A stretch of 37,473 nucleotides of DNA from assembly GCF_013055795.1 (NCBI RefSeq), contig NZ_JABETO010000044.1, forward strand, positions 1-37,473, in the 5' to 3' direction. Origin of the DNA: Streptomyces sp. I05A-00742. GTDB taxonomy: Bacteria; Actinomycetota; Actinomycetes; Streptomycetales; Streptomycetaceae. The notes beneath the pieces were generated by a model. The model was not told where the DNA came from and did no database searches. It saw only the letters and a list, made by a program, of their open reading frames with translations. Below, one piece after another: positions 1-7,733 of the stretch. Numbering within the stretch: position 1 is the first letter of the stretch; the number at the start of each line of letters is the position of its first letter. The translations under genes were made by a program, and so were the position numbers.

Positions 1-111
1 GGGGACGGTGTCCCGGTGGCCGCGCTCGCCGGTGCCGGCGGGGGCGCGGCGGGCGCGGCCGTGCTGGGCGCCGTGCTCGTACGGCGGCGCCGGGCGCGGA
101 CGGCCGGGTAG
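1..111 (+). CDS. C-terminal end of a membrane-anchored protein (partial)
   Basis: An open frame enters from the left edge and stops at TAG 109-111, giving 36 residues. It is a Gly/Ala/Val-rich hydrophobic stretch of about 20 residues followed by a basic tail (RRRRAR) near the stop. This is the usual end of a secreted or surface protein held by one C-terminal membrane helix with a short cytoplasmic tail. Nothing upstream is visible, so the function cannot be named. Confidence 0.6.
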   Translation, partial: GDGVPVAALAGAGGGAAGAAVLGAVLVRRRRARTAG

Positions 112-329
112 CCGGCCCGGGAGCGTCACCCCCTGCCGCCCCTGTCCGGGCGGCGCACCGGCAGGAGCCGGCGGAGCAGGGAGACCCGGGGACGAGCGGG
201 GGCGGTGTCGGACCAGCGCGGCGGGGAGGCGAGGAAAAGGACCATGCGTCCACCGTCGCTCCGGCCCCCGTCCCCGGTCCAACACCTGATCGGTGGCCAT
301 TCACGCACATGTGTTGTTGACTGCGCCGC

Positions 330-1385
330 ATGCCGCACGACATCGAGCCGCGCCTGCTGCGGGCCTTCGCCGCCGTCGCCGACGAGCTCCACTTCACCCG
401 GGCCGCCGCGCGGCTGCACCTCGCCCAGCAGGCGCTCAGCCGGGACATCCGCCGGCTCGAACAGCGGCTTGACACCCGGCTGTTCAGCCGGACCACGCGG
501 GCCGTGACACTGACGCCCGAGGGCGCGCGCCTGCTGCCGTACGCCCGGCGCGCGCTCGCCGCGCACGACGAGCTGGCGGCGGCCTGGGCGCGCGAGGAGC
601 GGCCCCTGCTGGTGGACGTCGTGTCCCCGGCGAGCACCGCGTACCGGGTCGTGGCCCGGGCCCGCGACGCGGCACCCCGTGTCGAGCTGGTCGCCCGCCA
701 CCACAGCGGCCTCACGGGGGCCGCGGCCGAGATCCTGGCCGGGCGGCTGGACGTCGCGTTCGGCCGGGTGGCGGGCCTCCCGGTGGAGGTCAGGGCGGCG
801 CTGGAGCACCGGCCCGTGCGGTACGAGCGGATGGCCGTACTGCTGCCGGAGGACCACCGGCTGGCGGACCGGGCGGCCGTGCCCCTGGACGCCCTGCGCG
901 GCGAGACCCTCTACGCCGCCGCCGGGAACCCGGCCACGGCCGAGTGGACGGACCTGGCGCGGCGGCTCTTCGAGGGGCGGGGCATCGCGATGGCCGAACC
1001 GTTCCCCGAACTGGCGGGGGACGAGGAGTTCGCCCGCGTGGTGCGCAAGCGGGGGTGGTCGGTGCTGGCAGGCACCGAGTTCCTGGCGGTGCCGGGGATG
1101 GTCCTGCGGCCGCTGGTCGACCCGGTGCCGCTGTCGCCGGTGTCGATGGTGTGGCGGAAGGGGCTCCGGCATCCCGGTCTCGACGCCCTCCTGGCCGCCG
1201 CGTCCGGGCTGCCGGAGGAGCGGTGGCTGGAACGGCCGGACGGGGCGTGGCTCCCGGCGGAGGACGCCGTGGTGATGGCCGGGAACGCGCGCCCGGAGGC
1301 GCCGTGCACGCCGCCGCCCGCGCGCCGCGCTCCGGCAGATGATCGTCGGCGGTTGCCGCCCTCCCGTGCGGCGGCCGACAATTGA
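330..1385 (+). CDS. LysR-family transcriptional regulator
   Basis: This 351-residue protein has a LysR-type winged helix-turn-helix at residues 1-65: it opens with LLRAFAAVADELHFTRAAA, continues through the recognition-helix region AQQALSRDIRRLEQRL, and ends the domain with TPEGARLL. The rest is an effector-binding domain with typical landmarks such as VLLPEDHRLADR. It is slightly longer than usual (about 300 residues), with a Pro/Arg-rich C-terminal tail after about residue 300. ATG 330 has no clear ribosome binding site. The inverted repeat CAACAC (280-285) / GTGTTG (311-316), with CACATGTG at 306-313, lies just upstream and could be an autoregulatory operator. No target gene is obvious: the adjacent genes run in the same direction and are not divergent. 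The family call is secure; the ligand is unknown. Confidence 0.85.
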   Translation: MPHDIEPRLLRAFAAVADELHFTRAAARLHLAQQALSRDIRRLEQRLDTRLFSRTTRAVTLTPEGARLLPYARRALAAHDELAAAWAREERPLLVDVVSPASTAYRVVARARDAAPRVELVARHHSGLTGAAAEILAGRLDVAFGRVAGLPVEVRAALEHRPVRYERMAVLLPEDHRLADRAAVPLDALRGETLYAAAGNPATAEWTDLARRLFEGRGIAMAEPFPELAGDEEFARVVRKRGWSVLAGTEFLAVPGMVLRPLVDPVPLSPVSMVWRKGLRHPGLDALLAAASGLPEERWLERPDGAWLPAEDAVVMAGNARPEAPCTPPPARRAPADDRRRLPPSRAAADN

Positions 1386-1467
1386 TCCGGTGATCCGGTC
1401 CGGGAACCAACCGTCCGGCCGGAGCCGCCAGACCGAAGAGTGCACTACTCGTGTCGCGGAGGCGGAC

Positions 1468-1701
1468 ATGGCGGGATTTCTCGACCGGGCCAAGGAACAG
1501 GCCCAGCAGGCGCTCCAACAGGGCAAGCAGAAGGTCGACGAGGTGCAGGCCCAGCGGGCCGGCGGCGACCTCCTGAAGAAGCTCGGCGCCGCGTACTACG
1601 CCGAGCAGCGCGGCAAGGGCAGCGGGCAGGCCACCCAGGACGCGCTCAACGCGCTGGAGGCCCACATCGCCGTCCACGGCGACGGGTTCCTGCGCGGCTG
1701 A
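1468..1701 (+). CDS. Small helical protein, 77 aa, unknown function
   Basis: A 77-residue protein that looks entirely alpha-helical. The N-terminal half is an amphipathic Gln/Lys/Ala-rich helix (AKEQAQQALQQGKQKVDE) and the rest continues with LLKKLGAAYYAEQRG. There is no signal peptide or membrane segment. ATG 1468 is preferred because GGAGG lies at 1457-1461 at good spacing; the frame stays open further upstream without a better start. Short proteins of this shape are common and conserved in Streptomyces but have no known role that I can cite. A 20-bp perfect palindrome at 1729-1748 follows the stop and probably ends the transcript. Confidence 0.75.
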   Translation: MAGFLDRAKEQAQQALQQGKQKVDEVQAQRAGGDLLKKLGAAYYAEQRGKGSGQATQDALNALEAHIAVHGDGFLRG

Positions 1702-1728
1702 CGTCCCCGTCGGACGGTCGCGGGGGTT

Positions 1729-1748
1729 CCGGCCGGGCGCCCGGCCGG
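1729..1748. terminator. 20-bp perfect GC palindrome, probable terminator
   Basis: The 20 bases at 1729-1748 are identical to their reverse complement (CCGGCCGGGC followed by its complement). It lies 28 bp after the stop of the 77-residue gene. There is no U tract, which is common for Streptomyces terminators. Confidence 0.45.
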
Positions 1749-1751
1749 GCA

Positions 1752-1792
1752 CCCTGGGGGTGGCGCATCTCCGCACAGGGCTTCCCCCAGGG
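1752..1792 (+). promoter_or_regulatory. Hairpin in the leader of the CGNR regulator gene
   Basis: CCCTGGGGG (1752-1760) is complementary to CCCCCAGGG (1784-1792), a 9-bp stem with a 23-nt loop. It ends just before the GGGAAAGGG ribosome binding site region (1800-1808) of the gene at 1819. It could be an attenuator or stabilising leader hairpin, or a second termination element of the upstream gene. Only the pairing is seen. Confidence 0.3.
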
Positions 1793-1818
1793 GAAACCAG
1801 GGAAAGGGTGACACGCGC

Positions 1819-2442
1819 ATGGCGGCGGCCTCCCACGACCTGCGGTTCGACTCCGGGCGGCTCTGCCTGGACCTGGTGGCCACCGGGGTCGGGCGGCCGG
1901 GGGAGAGTCCCGCGGAGCGGCTCGGCACGCCCGAGCGGCTGCGTGCCTGGCTGCTCGGCGCCCGCGTCGTCCCGCCCGGCACCCCGCTGGAGACGGTCGA
2001 CGCCGGCTGGCTCGGCCGGTTCCACGTACTCCGCGGCCTGCTGCACCGCGTCGTCCGCGCGGAGGCCGCGGACGGGCCGGAACGGGCGGCCGACGCCGAC
2101 CTCGACCGGGTCAACGCCCTCGCCGCCGCCCCGCCGCCCGCGCCGCGGGCCGTCCGGTCCGCCGACGGCGGGCTCGTCCGCGCCGTCGCCCTCCCGCCCG
2201 ACTGCGCGGCCCTCATGGCCCTGGTCGCGCGCGACGCGGTCGAGCTGCTGACCGACCCGGCCGTCCGCGGCTTACTGCGCCAGTGCGAGGGCGAGAGCTG
2301 CACCCTGCTCTACCTCGACACCTCCCGGGGCCGCCGGCGCCGCTGGTGCTCCAGCGAGGTGTGCGGCAACCGCGAACGCGTGGCCCGGCACCGCCGCCGC
2401 GCCCTGAACGGGCAGGCCGCCGTCGGCGGGCAGGCGGAGTGA
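1819..2442 (+). CDS. CGNR zinc-finger / ABATE-domain regulator
   Basis: This 207-residue protein carries a C-terminal CGNR zinc finger. The cysteines of CEGESC and of WCSSEVCGNRERVARHRRR near residues 155-190 form the finger and the basic segment that names the family. The N-terminal part (opening with LRFDSGRLCLDLVAT) matches the ABATE-type stress-linked domain usually found in front of it. Members are thought to be DNA-binding regulators. ATG 1819 has the purine-rich GGAAAGGGTGA just upstream. Codon 152 (2272-2274) is TTA, the rarest Streptomyces codon, so translation should depend on the bldA leucyl-tRNA and hence on developmental stage. The family call is firm; targets are unknown. Confidence 0.85.
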   Translation: MAAASHDLRFDSGRLCLDLVATGVGRPGESPAERLGTPERLRAWLLGARVVPPGTPLETVDAGWLGRFHVLRGLLHRVVRAEAADGPERAADADLDRVNALAAAPPPAPRAVRSADGGLVRAVALPPDCAALMALVARDAVELLTDPAVRGLLRQCEGESCTLLYLDTSRGRRRRWCSSEVCGNRERVARHRRRALNGQAAVGGQAE

Positions 2443-2614
2443 CGCCGTCCCGCAACCGGGGCGGCGGACCCGGGCGTTCGCCCTCCGGGCACCCCCGCCG
2501 AACCCACCCACACACGGCCGACCGTGCCAAACCTCTCATGTCCTGACAGGTGCGCTAGGTACCCCTGTTCGCGTACGGTTGAAGGCTGCCCTACGCACAC
2601 AGAAGGGGGCCTGG

Positions 2615-4981
2615 GTGGCCGCGCAGAACGCCACACGCGCGCAGGTGGCGACGGAACCGGAGAACGCCGGGAACGCTGGGGGAACCTCGCATCCGGACGG
2701 GGTCCGTGACCGTGAGATCGGTGCCGAGCAGCACCATCTGGACCGGGTGTACCGGCGCCTCGAGGAGAAGATCCACGAGGCCGAGTTCCTCATGGACGAC
2801 GCCGCCAAGCGCGGCCAGGTGGGCACGCCGGGGGCGCTCGCGGAGCGGGACGCCCAGGTGTTCCGCGCCGGGGTCCATCTCAACCGGCTGAACAGCGAGT
2901 TCGAGGACTTCCTCTTCGGCCGCATCGACCTGTTGCGGGGCAAGGACGGCAAGAAGGGGCCCGACGGCGCGTACACCTCCGTCGAGCCCGCCGAGGACGC
3001 CGTCCGCGGCGACCTGGCCGAGATCGCCGAGACCCTGCACATCGGCCGGATCGGCGTCCTGGACTCCGACTACTCCCCGCTCGTCATCGACTGGCGGGCG
3101 CCCGCCGCCGCGCCCTTCTACCGGTCGACGCCGGTGGCGCCGGGCCGGGTGGTGCGCCGCCGGGTGATCCGCTCCAAGGGCCGCAGGGTCCTCGGCGTCG
3201 AGGACGACCTGCTCCGCCCGGAGCTCCGGGCCACCCTGGACGGCGACGCCCTGCCGGTGGTCGGCGACGGCGCGCTGATGGCCGCGCTCGGCCAGGCGCG
3301 CAGCCACACCATGAGGGACATCGTTTCTTCGATCCAGGCCGAGCAGGACCTGGTGATCCGGGCCCCCGCCGCCTCGGTGACCGAGGTCGAGGGCGGCCCG
3401 GGCACCGGCAAGACCGCCGTGGCCCTGCACCGCGCCGCCTACCTGCTCTACCAGGACCGCCGGCGCTACGCCGGGGGCATCCTGATCGTCTCGCCGACCC
3501 CGCTGCTCGTCGCCTACACCGAGGGCGTGCTGCCGTCGCTGGGCGAGGAGGGCCAGGTCGCGATCCGCGCGCTCGGCTCCCTGGCCGAGGACGCCGTCGG
3601 CGCGGAGGCGGACACCTACGACGAGCCGGCCGTCGCCCGGATCAAGGGCTCCTCGCGGATGCTCAAGGTGCTGCGCAAGGCGGTCCGCGGCGCCCTGGAT
3701 GTCCCCCGTGACGGCGCCGTCCCCGACCGGCTGCGCGTCGTCGCCTTCGGCGCCCGCGTCGAGCTGGGCGCCGACGACCTCCAGCGCATCCGGCACGCCG
3801 TCCTCGGCGGCACCGCGCCGGTCAACCTGCTGCGCCCGCGCGCCCGGCGGCTGATCCTCGACGCCCTGTGGTCGAAGGCCGGCGGCCCCAGGCGCTACAC
3901 GGACCCGGAGATCGCCGCGGAGGCGCGGGCCGCGTTCGACGAGGACATCACCACCGAGGACGACTTCCTGGCCTTCCTCGCCGCCTGGTGGCCCGAACTG
4001 ACGCCGCGGCAGGTCCTGGGCATGCTGGGCGACGAGCGCCGGCTCTCCCGCTGGGCGCGCCGGGTGCTCAACCCGCGCGAGGTGCGCCGGCTGGCCCGTT
4101 CGCTGGGCCGGCTGGACGCCGCGGGCAGGGGCCCGCTGTCGGTGCACGACGTGGCGCTGCTGGACGAGCTGGAGACGCTGCTCGGCGCTCCGGCCCGGCC
4201 GCGGAAGCCGCGCGAGCTGGACCCGCTCGACCAGCTCACCGGCCTGGAGGAGCTGATGCCCGAGCGCGCGGAGACCCGCCGTGAGCGGGCCGAACGGCTG
4301 GCCCTGGAGCGCCGCGACTACGCGCACGTCATCGTCGACGAGGCACAGGACCTGACGCCCATGCAGTGGCGCATGGTGGGCCGCCGCGGCCGCCACGCCA
4401 CCTGGACGGTCGTCGGCGACGCGGCGCAGTCCTCCTGGTCCGACCCCGACGAGGCGGCCGCCGCCCGCGACGAGGCGCTGGGCACCCGCCCCCGCCGCCG
4501 CTTCCGGCTCACCGTGAACTACCGCAACCCGGCCGAGATCGCCGAGCTGGCGTCGAAGGTGCTGGCCCTGGCCATGCCGGGGATGGAGTCCCCGTCCGCC
4601 GTGCGCTCGACGGGCGTCGAGCCGCGGTTCGCCGTCGCGGGCCCGGACCTCGCCGCGTCCGTCCGGGCGGAGGCGCTGCGCCTGCTGGCTGAGGTGGACG
4701 GCACGGTCGGCGTCGTCGTGCCGATGGGCCGGCGGGCCGAGGCGCGGGGCTGGCTGGCGGACCTGGGCGACCGGGTGGTCGCGCTGGGCAGCCTGGAGGC
4801 CAAGGGCCTGGAGTACGACGCGACGGTCGTGGTCACACCCGCCGAGATCGCCGACGAGTCCCCGGCCGGACTGCGCGTCCTCTACGTGGCCCTGACCCGG
4901 GCCACGCAGCGGCTGACGGTGCTGGCGGGGGAGCGCGACGAGCCGGACGCGGCCGGGGTGCCGGACCTGCTGCGGGACTGA
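2615..4981 (+). CDS. HelD/HelR-type RNA polymerase-recycling ATPase (UvrD-like superfamily 1)
   Basis: This 788-residue superfamily 1 ATPase resembles UvrD/Rep but has the layout of HelD/HelR proteins, which free stalled or antibiotic-bound RNA polymerase from DNA. The N-terminus is a charged helical region (EIGAEQHHLDRVYRRLEEKI) like the HelD secondary-channel arm. Walker A GGPGTGKT is at residues 260-267, Walker B DEAQD at 575-579, and a C-terminal motif LEYDATVVV precedes LYVALTRATQRL. GTG 2615 is chosen because AGAAGGGGG (2601-2609) sits at proper spacing; the frame opens earlier at TTG 2579. In Streptomyces some members give rifampicin tolerance, but I see no convincing rifamycin-associated palindrome upstream, so the HelD versus HelR subtype stays open. 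Confidence 0.85.
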   Translation: MAAQNATRAQVATEPENAGNAGGTSHPDGVRDREIGAEQHHLDRVYRRLEEKIHEAEFLMDDAAKRGQVGTPGALAERDAQVFRAGVHLNRLNSEFEDFLFGRIDLLRGKDGKKGPDGAYTSVEPAEDAVRGDLAEIAETLHIGRIGVLDSDYSPLVIDWRAPAAAPFYRSTPVAPGRVVRRRVIRSKGRRVLGVEDDLLRPELRATLDGDALPVVGDGALMAALGQARSHTMRDIVSSIQAEQDLVIRAPAASVTEVEGGPGTGKTAVALHRAAYLLYQDRRRYAGGILIVSPTPLLVAYTEGVLPSLGEEGQVAIRALGSLAEDAVGAEADTYDEPAVARIKGSSRMLKVLRKAVRGALDVPRDGAVPDRLRVVAFGARVELGADDLQRIRHAVLGGTAPVNLLRPRARRLILDALWSKAGGPRRYTDPEIAAEARAAFDEDITTEDDFLAFLAAWWPELTPRQVLGMLGDERRLSRWARRVLNPREVRRLARSLGRLDAAGRGPLSVHDVALLDELETLLGAPARPRKPRELDPLDQLTGLEELMPERAETRRERAERLALERRDYAHVIVDEAQDLTPMQWRMVGRRGRHATWTVVGDAAQSSWSDPDEAAAARDEALGTRPRRRFRLTVNYRNPAEIAELASKVLALAMPGMESPSAVRSTGVEPRFAVAGPDLAASVRAEALRLLAEVDGTVGVVVPMGRRAEARGWLADLGDRVVALGSLEAKGLEYDATVVVTPAEIADESPAGLRVLYVALTRATQRLTVLAGERDEPDAAGVPDLLRD

Positions 4982-5079
4982 GGCTCCACCGGGCGGGACG
5001 GAGGCCGGGACGGGGCCGGAAAGAGGAAGACCCGTACGCCGCCCGGATGTTCGTCCCGCCGGAACGCGCGGTACCGGGA

Positions 5080-5107
5080 ATGACTTCCGGGAGGCGTTTG
5101 TTAGCCT
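5080..5107 (+). promoter_or_regulatory. Probable promoter of the intergenic RNA
   Basis: A -10 box TAGCCT (5102-5107) and a weak -35 ATGACT (5080-5085) are 16 bp apart. Transcription would begin near 5113, exactly where the closing stem of the RNA begins, which supports the assignment. Confidence 0.5.
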
Positions 5108-5112
5108 GAGTA

Positions 5113-5262
5113 CGGCACCGGTTCGATCCAAGCCCCCGGGCCCAACCTCAGTCGCTTCGAGCGACCACTTGCCGCGAGGCGAGCATGGCGGGCCGGTGCC
5201 GCTGAACCTTCCGACGGGCGGTCCCCTCCGGGTTTCCGGAGGGGACCGCCCGTCGGTGTTGG
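5113..5262 (+). ncRNA. Candidate structured small RNA (or riboswitch-like leader), about 150 nt
   Basis: Three features coincide. The segment is closed by a 9-bp long-range stem, CGGCACCGG (5113-5121) with CCGGTGCCG (5193-5201). It contains an internal hairpin GTCGCT-TCG-AGCGAC (5151-5165). It is followed within 10 nt by a very stable terminator hairpin (5211-5256). The predicted transcription start coincides with the base of the closing stem. No open frame with a start and ribosome binding site fits inside. It could be an independent sRNA ended by its own terminator, or an aptamer plus terminator controlling the malic enzyme gene 265 nt downstream. I do not recognise it as a named RNA family with confidence. 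Confidence 0.55.
5211..5262 (+). terminator. Strong terminator hairpin (19-bp perfect stem)
   Basis: The arms 5211-5229 and 5238-5256 are perfectly complementary over 19 bp with an 8-nt loop that can pair two bases further. A short T-containing tract follows. It should end the small RNA and any readthrough from the upstream ATPase gene. Confidence 0.8.
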
Positions 5263-5408
5263 ACGTGCTTTTGCCCGGGCTTTGCCCGGACCGGCGCATC
5301 ATGGCCTGTGTCGGGACAGCCGACGGTTCCCGGTTTCCCCTGGTGGCGGGCTCTGCCCGCTCTCATATGGCGAAACCCACCTTCCGGAGAGAGGGTGCTG
5401 GTTACCGT

Positions 5409-5422
5409 CTACCGGCCGGTAG
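5409..5422. promoter_or_regulatory. 14-bp perfect palindrome upstream of malic enzyme (operator candidate)
   Basis: CTACCGGCCGGTAG is a perfect 14-bp palindrome about 100 bp before the malic enzyme start, in the expected promoter region. The size and symmetry suit a dimeric regulator such as a TetR-type repressor. The regulator is unknown. Confidence 0.4.
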
Positions 5423-5521
5423 GTGCGACGATCGGATGTCGCCCGCGGCGGGCCCGGCCTCCGACCGGACCGACCCGGGCGCGCGGAACAACGCAATCAG
5501 GGAAAGCAGGGGAAAGCGGCC

Positions 5522-6955
5522 ATGGCAACGGCGCCTAGCGTCTCGTACTCGATGACGGTCCGACTGGAGGTGCCCGCCGGCGGTACCGCCGTCAGCCAGC
5601 TCACCACGGCCGTGGAGTCCTCCGGCGGATCGGTGACCGGCCTCGACGTCACCGCCTCCGGTCACGAGAAGCTGCGGATCGACGTCACCGTCGCCGCGAC
5701 GTCCACCGCGCACGCCGACGAGATCGTGCAGAAGCTCCGCGGCATCGAGGGTGTCAGCGTCGGCAAGGTCTCCGACCGGACCTTCCTGATGCACCTCGGC
5801 GGCAAGATCGAGATGGCGTCCAAGCACCCCATCCGCAACCGTGACGACCTCTCCATGGTCTACACGCCCGGCGTCGCCCGCGTCTGCATGGCCATCGCCG
5901 AGAACCCCGAGGACGCCCGGCGCCTGACCATCAAGCGCAACTCCGTCGCCGTCGTCACCGACGGCTCGGCGGTCCTCGGCCTCGGCAACATCGGCCCCAT
6001 GGCCGCGCTGCCCGTCATGGAGGGCAAGGCCGCCCTCTTCAAACGCTTCGCCGGCATCGACGCCTGGCCGATCTGCCTGGACACCCAGGACTCCGACGCC
6101 ATCGTCGAGATCGTCAAGGCCATCGCCCCCGGCTTCGCGGGCATCAACCTGGAGGACATCTCCGCGCCCCGCTGCTTCGAGATCGAGGCCCGGCTGCGCG
6201 AGGCCCTCGACATCCCCGTCTTCCACGACGACCAGCACGGCACCGCCATCGTCGTCCTCGCCGCCCTGACCAACGCGCTCCGCGTGGTCGACAAGGCCAT
6301 GGGCGACGTACGGGTCGTCATGTCCGGCGCGGGCGCGGCCGGTACGGCCATCCTCAAGCTGCTGATCGCCGCCGGTGTCAAGCACGCCGTCGTCGCCGAC
6401 ATCCACGGCGTGGTGCACGCCGGCCGCGAGGACCTGGTCTCGGCCGACCCCGGCTCCGCGCTGCGCTGGATCGCCGACAACACCAACCCCGAGGGCATCA
6501 CCGGGACGCTCAAGGAGGCCGTGCGCGGCGCCGACGTCTTCATCGGCGTCTCCGCCCCGAACGTCCTGGGCGCGGAGGACGTGGCCGCGATGGCCGAGGG
6601 CGCGATCGTCTTCGCGCTCGCCAACCCCGACCCCGAGGTCGACCCGGCGATCGCCCGCCAGACGGCCGCCGTGGTCGCCACGGGCCGCTCGGACTTCCCC
6701 AACCAGATCAACAACGTACTGGTCTTCCCGGGTGTCTTCCGCGGCCTCCTGGACGCCCAGTCGCGCACGGTGAACACCGAGATGATGCTGGCCGCCGCCG
6801 GGGCGCTCGCCGACGTGGTCGCGGAGGACGAGCTGAACGCGAACTACATCATCCCGAGCGTCTTCAACGAGAAGGTCGCCGGAGCGGTCGCCGGAGCCGT
6901 CCGCGAGGCCGCGAAGGCCGCCGGAGTCGCTGTGACGGCTGCCACGACGGTCTGA
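5522..6955 (+). CDS. NAD-type malic enzyme with N-terminal ACT domain
   Basis: This 477-residue protein oxidatively decarboxylates L-malate to pyruvate, linking the TCA cycle to pyruvate and acetyl-CoA supply. Residues about 5-80 form an ACT-like ligand-binding domain (SYSMTVRLEVPAGG). The malic enzyme domain follows, with YTPGVARVC at 114-122 (Tyr114 at the catalytic tyrosine position), TDGSAVLGLGNIG, the MEGKAALFKRF lysine segment, HDDQHGTAIV, and the Rossmann nucleotide site MSGAGAAGTAIL. ATG 5522 is chosen because GGGGAAAG lies just upstream and the protein begins like its family. NAD preference is inferred from the ACT-fused actinobacterial type. Upstream control elements may be the palindrome at 5409-5422 and the RNA at 5113. 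Confidence 0.92.
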   Translation: MATAPSVSYSMTVRLEVPAGGTAVSQLTTAVESSGGSVTGLDVTASGHEKLRIDVTVAATSTAHADEIVQKLRGIEGVSVGKVSDRTFLMHLGGKIEMASKHPIRNRDDLSMVYTPGVARVCMAIAENPEDARRLTIKRNSVAVVTDGSAVLGLGNIGPMAALPVMEGKAALFKRFAGIDAWPICLDTQDSDAIVEIVKAIAPGFAGINLEDISAPRCFEIEARLREALDIPVFHDDQHGTAIVVLAALTNALRVVDKAMGDVRVVMSGAGAAGTAILKLLIAAGVKHAVVADIHGVVHAGREDLVSADPGSALRWIADNTNPEGITGTLKEAVRGADVFIGVSAPNVLGAEDVAAMAEGAIVFALANPDPEVDPAIARQTAAVVATGRSDFPNQINNVLVFPGVFRGLLDAQSRTVNTEMMLAAAGALADVVAEDELNANYIIPSVFNEKVAGAVAGAVREAAKAAGVAVTAATTV

Positions 6956-7259
6956 GCACGGCGCGTCGCGTGACGCGGCGCTCGTGCGACCCCCATAGGG
7001 TGTCGGGCAGTGAACGGGCCGCGGAAACGCTGCCCCGTCCGAGGCTGTGTGGCGCTTTCCGTGTGACTCTCCAGGGTGCCGGATTGGCTTTCCCGCCACT
7101 GGTGGGGGCAGGATGCTCCCCCGAGGACTCCGTCCAGGGGGCATCCCCCGGGGCGCGAGGGATCTAGTGGCGGACCCGGGTCCGGGGACTGTCCGAGGAC
7201 CCTGGCAGCATCGGCTTCGATCTCACGCCTCATTGGCAAGAAGAACACGGGAGTACAAC
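6956..7259 (+). other. 304-bp gap before the HU gene, with a leader hairpin
   Basis: No protein gene is supported. The region contains an imperfect hairpin, GGATGCTCCCCC (7111-7122) pairing with GGGGGCATCC (7137-7146) with one bulged T. Such a long GC-rich leader before hup could hold the promoter and affect mRNA stability, but I see no clear -35/-10 pair. Confidence 0.4.
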
Positions 7260-7541
7260 ATGAACCGCAGTGAGCTGGTGGCCGCTCTGGCCGATCGCGC
7301 CGAGGTGACCCGCAAGGACGCCGACGCCGTTCTGGCCGCCCTCGCCGAGACCGTCGGAGAGGTCGTCGCCAAGGGTGACGAGAAGGTGACCATCCCCGGC
7401 TTCCTGACCTTCGAGCGCACCCACCGTGCCGCTCGCACCGCCCGTAACCCGCAGACGGGCGAGCCGATCCAGATCGCTGCCGGTTACAGCGTGAAGGTCT
7501 CCGCGGGCTCCAAGCTCAAGGAAGCCGCCAAGGGCAAGTAA
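7260..7541 (+). CDS. hupA: HU-family nucleoid-associated protein
   Basis: This 93-residue protein is the short, tail-less HU type that bends and compacts DNA as a dimer. It starts MNRSELVAALADRAEVTRKDA, has the beta-arm segment TARNPQTGEPIQI with the intercalating-proline region, and ends with VKVSAGSKLKEAAKGK. The length is exactly that of bacterial HU. Streptomyces also encode a longer HupS with a lysine-rich tail, and this protein lacks that tail. ATG 7260 has GGGAG 7-11 bp upstream. The gene is monocistronic and ends at a clear terminator at 7559-7593. Confidence 0.96.
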   Translation: MNRSELVAALADRAEVTRKDADAVLAALAETVGEVVAKGDEKVTIPGFLTFERTHRAARTARNPQTGEPIQIAAGYSVKVSAGSKLKEAAKGK

Positions 7542-7558
7542 GCCCTGGCAGACGCCGG

Positions 7559-7593
7559 AGGGCGGCCGTCCCGGGAGGGAGGGCCGCCCTTTT
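7559..7593 (+). terminator. Rho-independent terminator of the HU gene
   Basis: AGGGCGGCC (7559-7567) pairs perfectly with GGCCGCCCT (7582-7590), followed by TTTT (7590-7593). It lies 18 bp after the HU stop. Confidence 0.88.
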
Positions 7594-7606
7594 GCGTGCG
7601 CGAGGA

Positions 7607-7675
7607 TTAGCCCGTCCGGCGATTGAGGACGCGCGCCGCAGGCGCGCTCAGGGGGTGCGGGGGCTTTCCCCCGCA
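7607..7675. repeat. Streptomyces dispersed intergenic repeat (REP-like)
   Basis: The segment begins TAGCCCGTCCGGCGATTGAG, the hallmark start of a short element scattered in many Streptomyces intergenic regions. It continues with the hairpin GCGCGCC-GCA-GGCGCGC (7631-7647) and the hairpin TGCGGGGG-CTTT-CCCCCGCA (7656-7675). The second hairpin is placed to act as terminator for murA on the minus strand. Recognition of the family is from memory of its consensus. Confidence 0.6.
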
Positions 7676-7733
7676 GAAACGGCGAAAGGGCGGGACAGGG
7701 GCCTCCAAGCCCCCGCCCCGCCCCAACGGCGTG

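Larger units (their letters stand above)
4982..5521 (+). other. 540-bp intergenic region between HelD-like gene and malic enzyme
   Basis: No protein gene is supported here. The region holds, in order: unremarkable sequence (4982-5079), a promoter (5080-5107), a candidate structured RNA with terminator (5113-5262), and a leader of about 260 bp before malic enzyme that includes the palindrome at 5409-5422. Each is listed separately. Confidence 0.7.

Noticed and set aside
2520..2614. Rifamycin-associated element upstream of the HelD-like gene
   Set aside because: No inverted repeat of the expected length and sequence is visible, so rifampicin induction is not claimed.
2591..5302. Very long open frame (about 900 codons) on the minus strand opposite the HelD-like gene
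   Set aside because: It is the antisense shadow of a well-supported ATPase gene; composition is typical of GC-rich antisense frames and no domain is readable.
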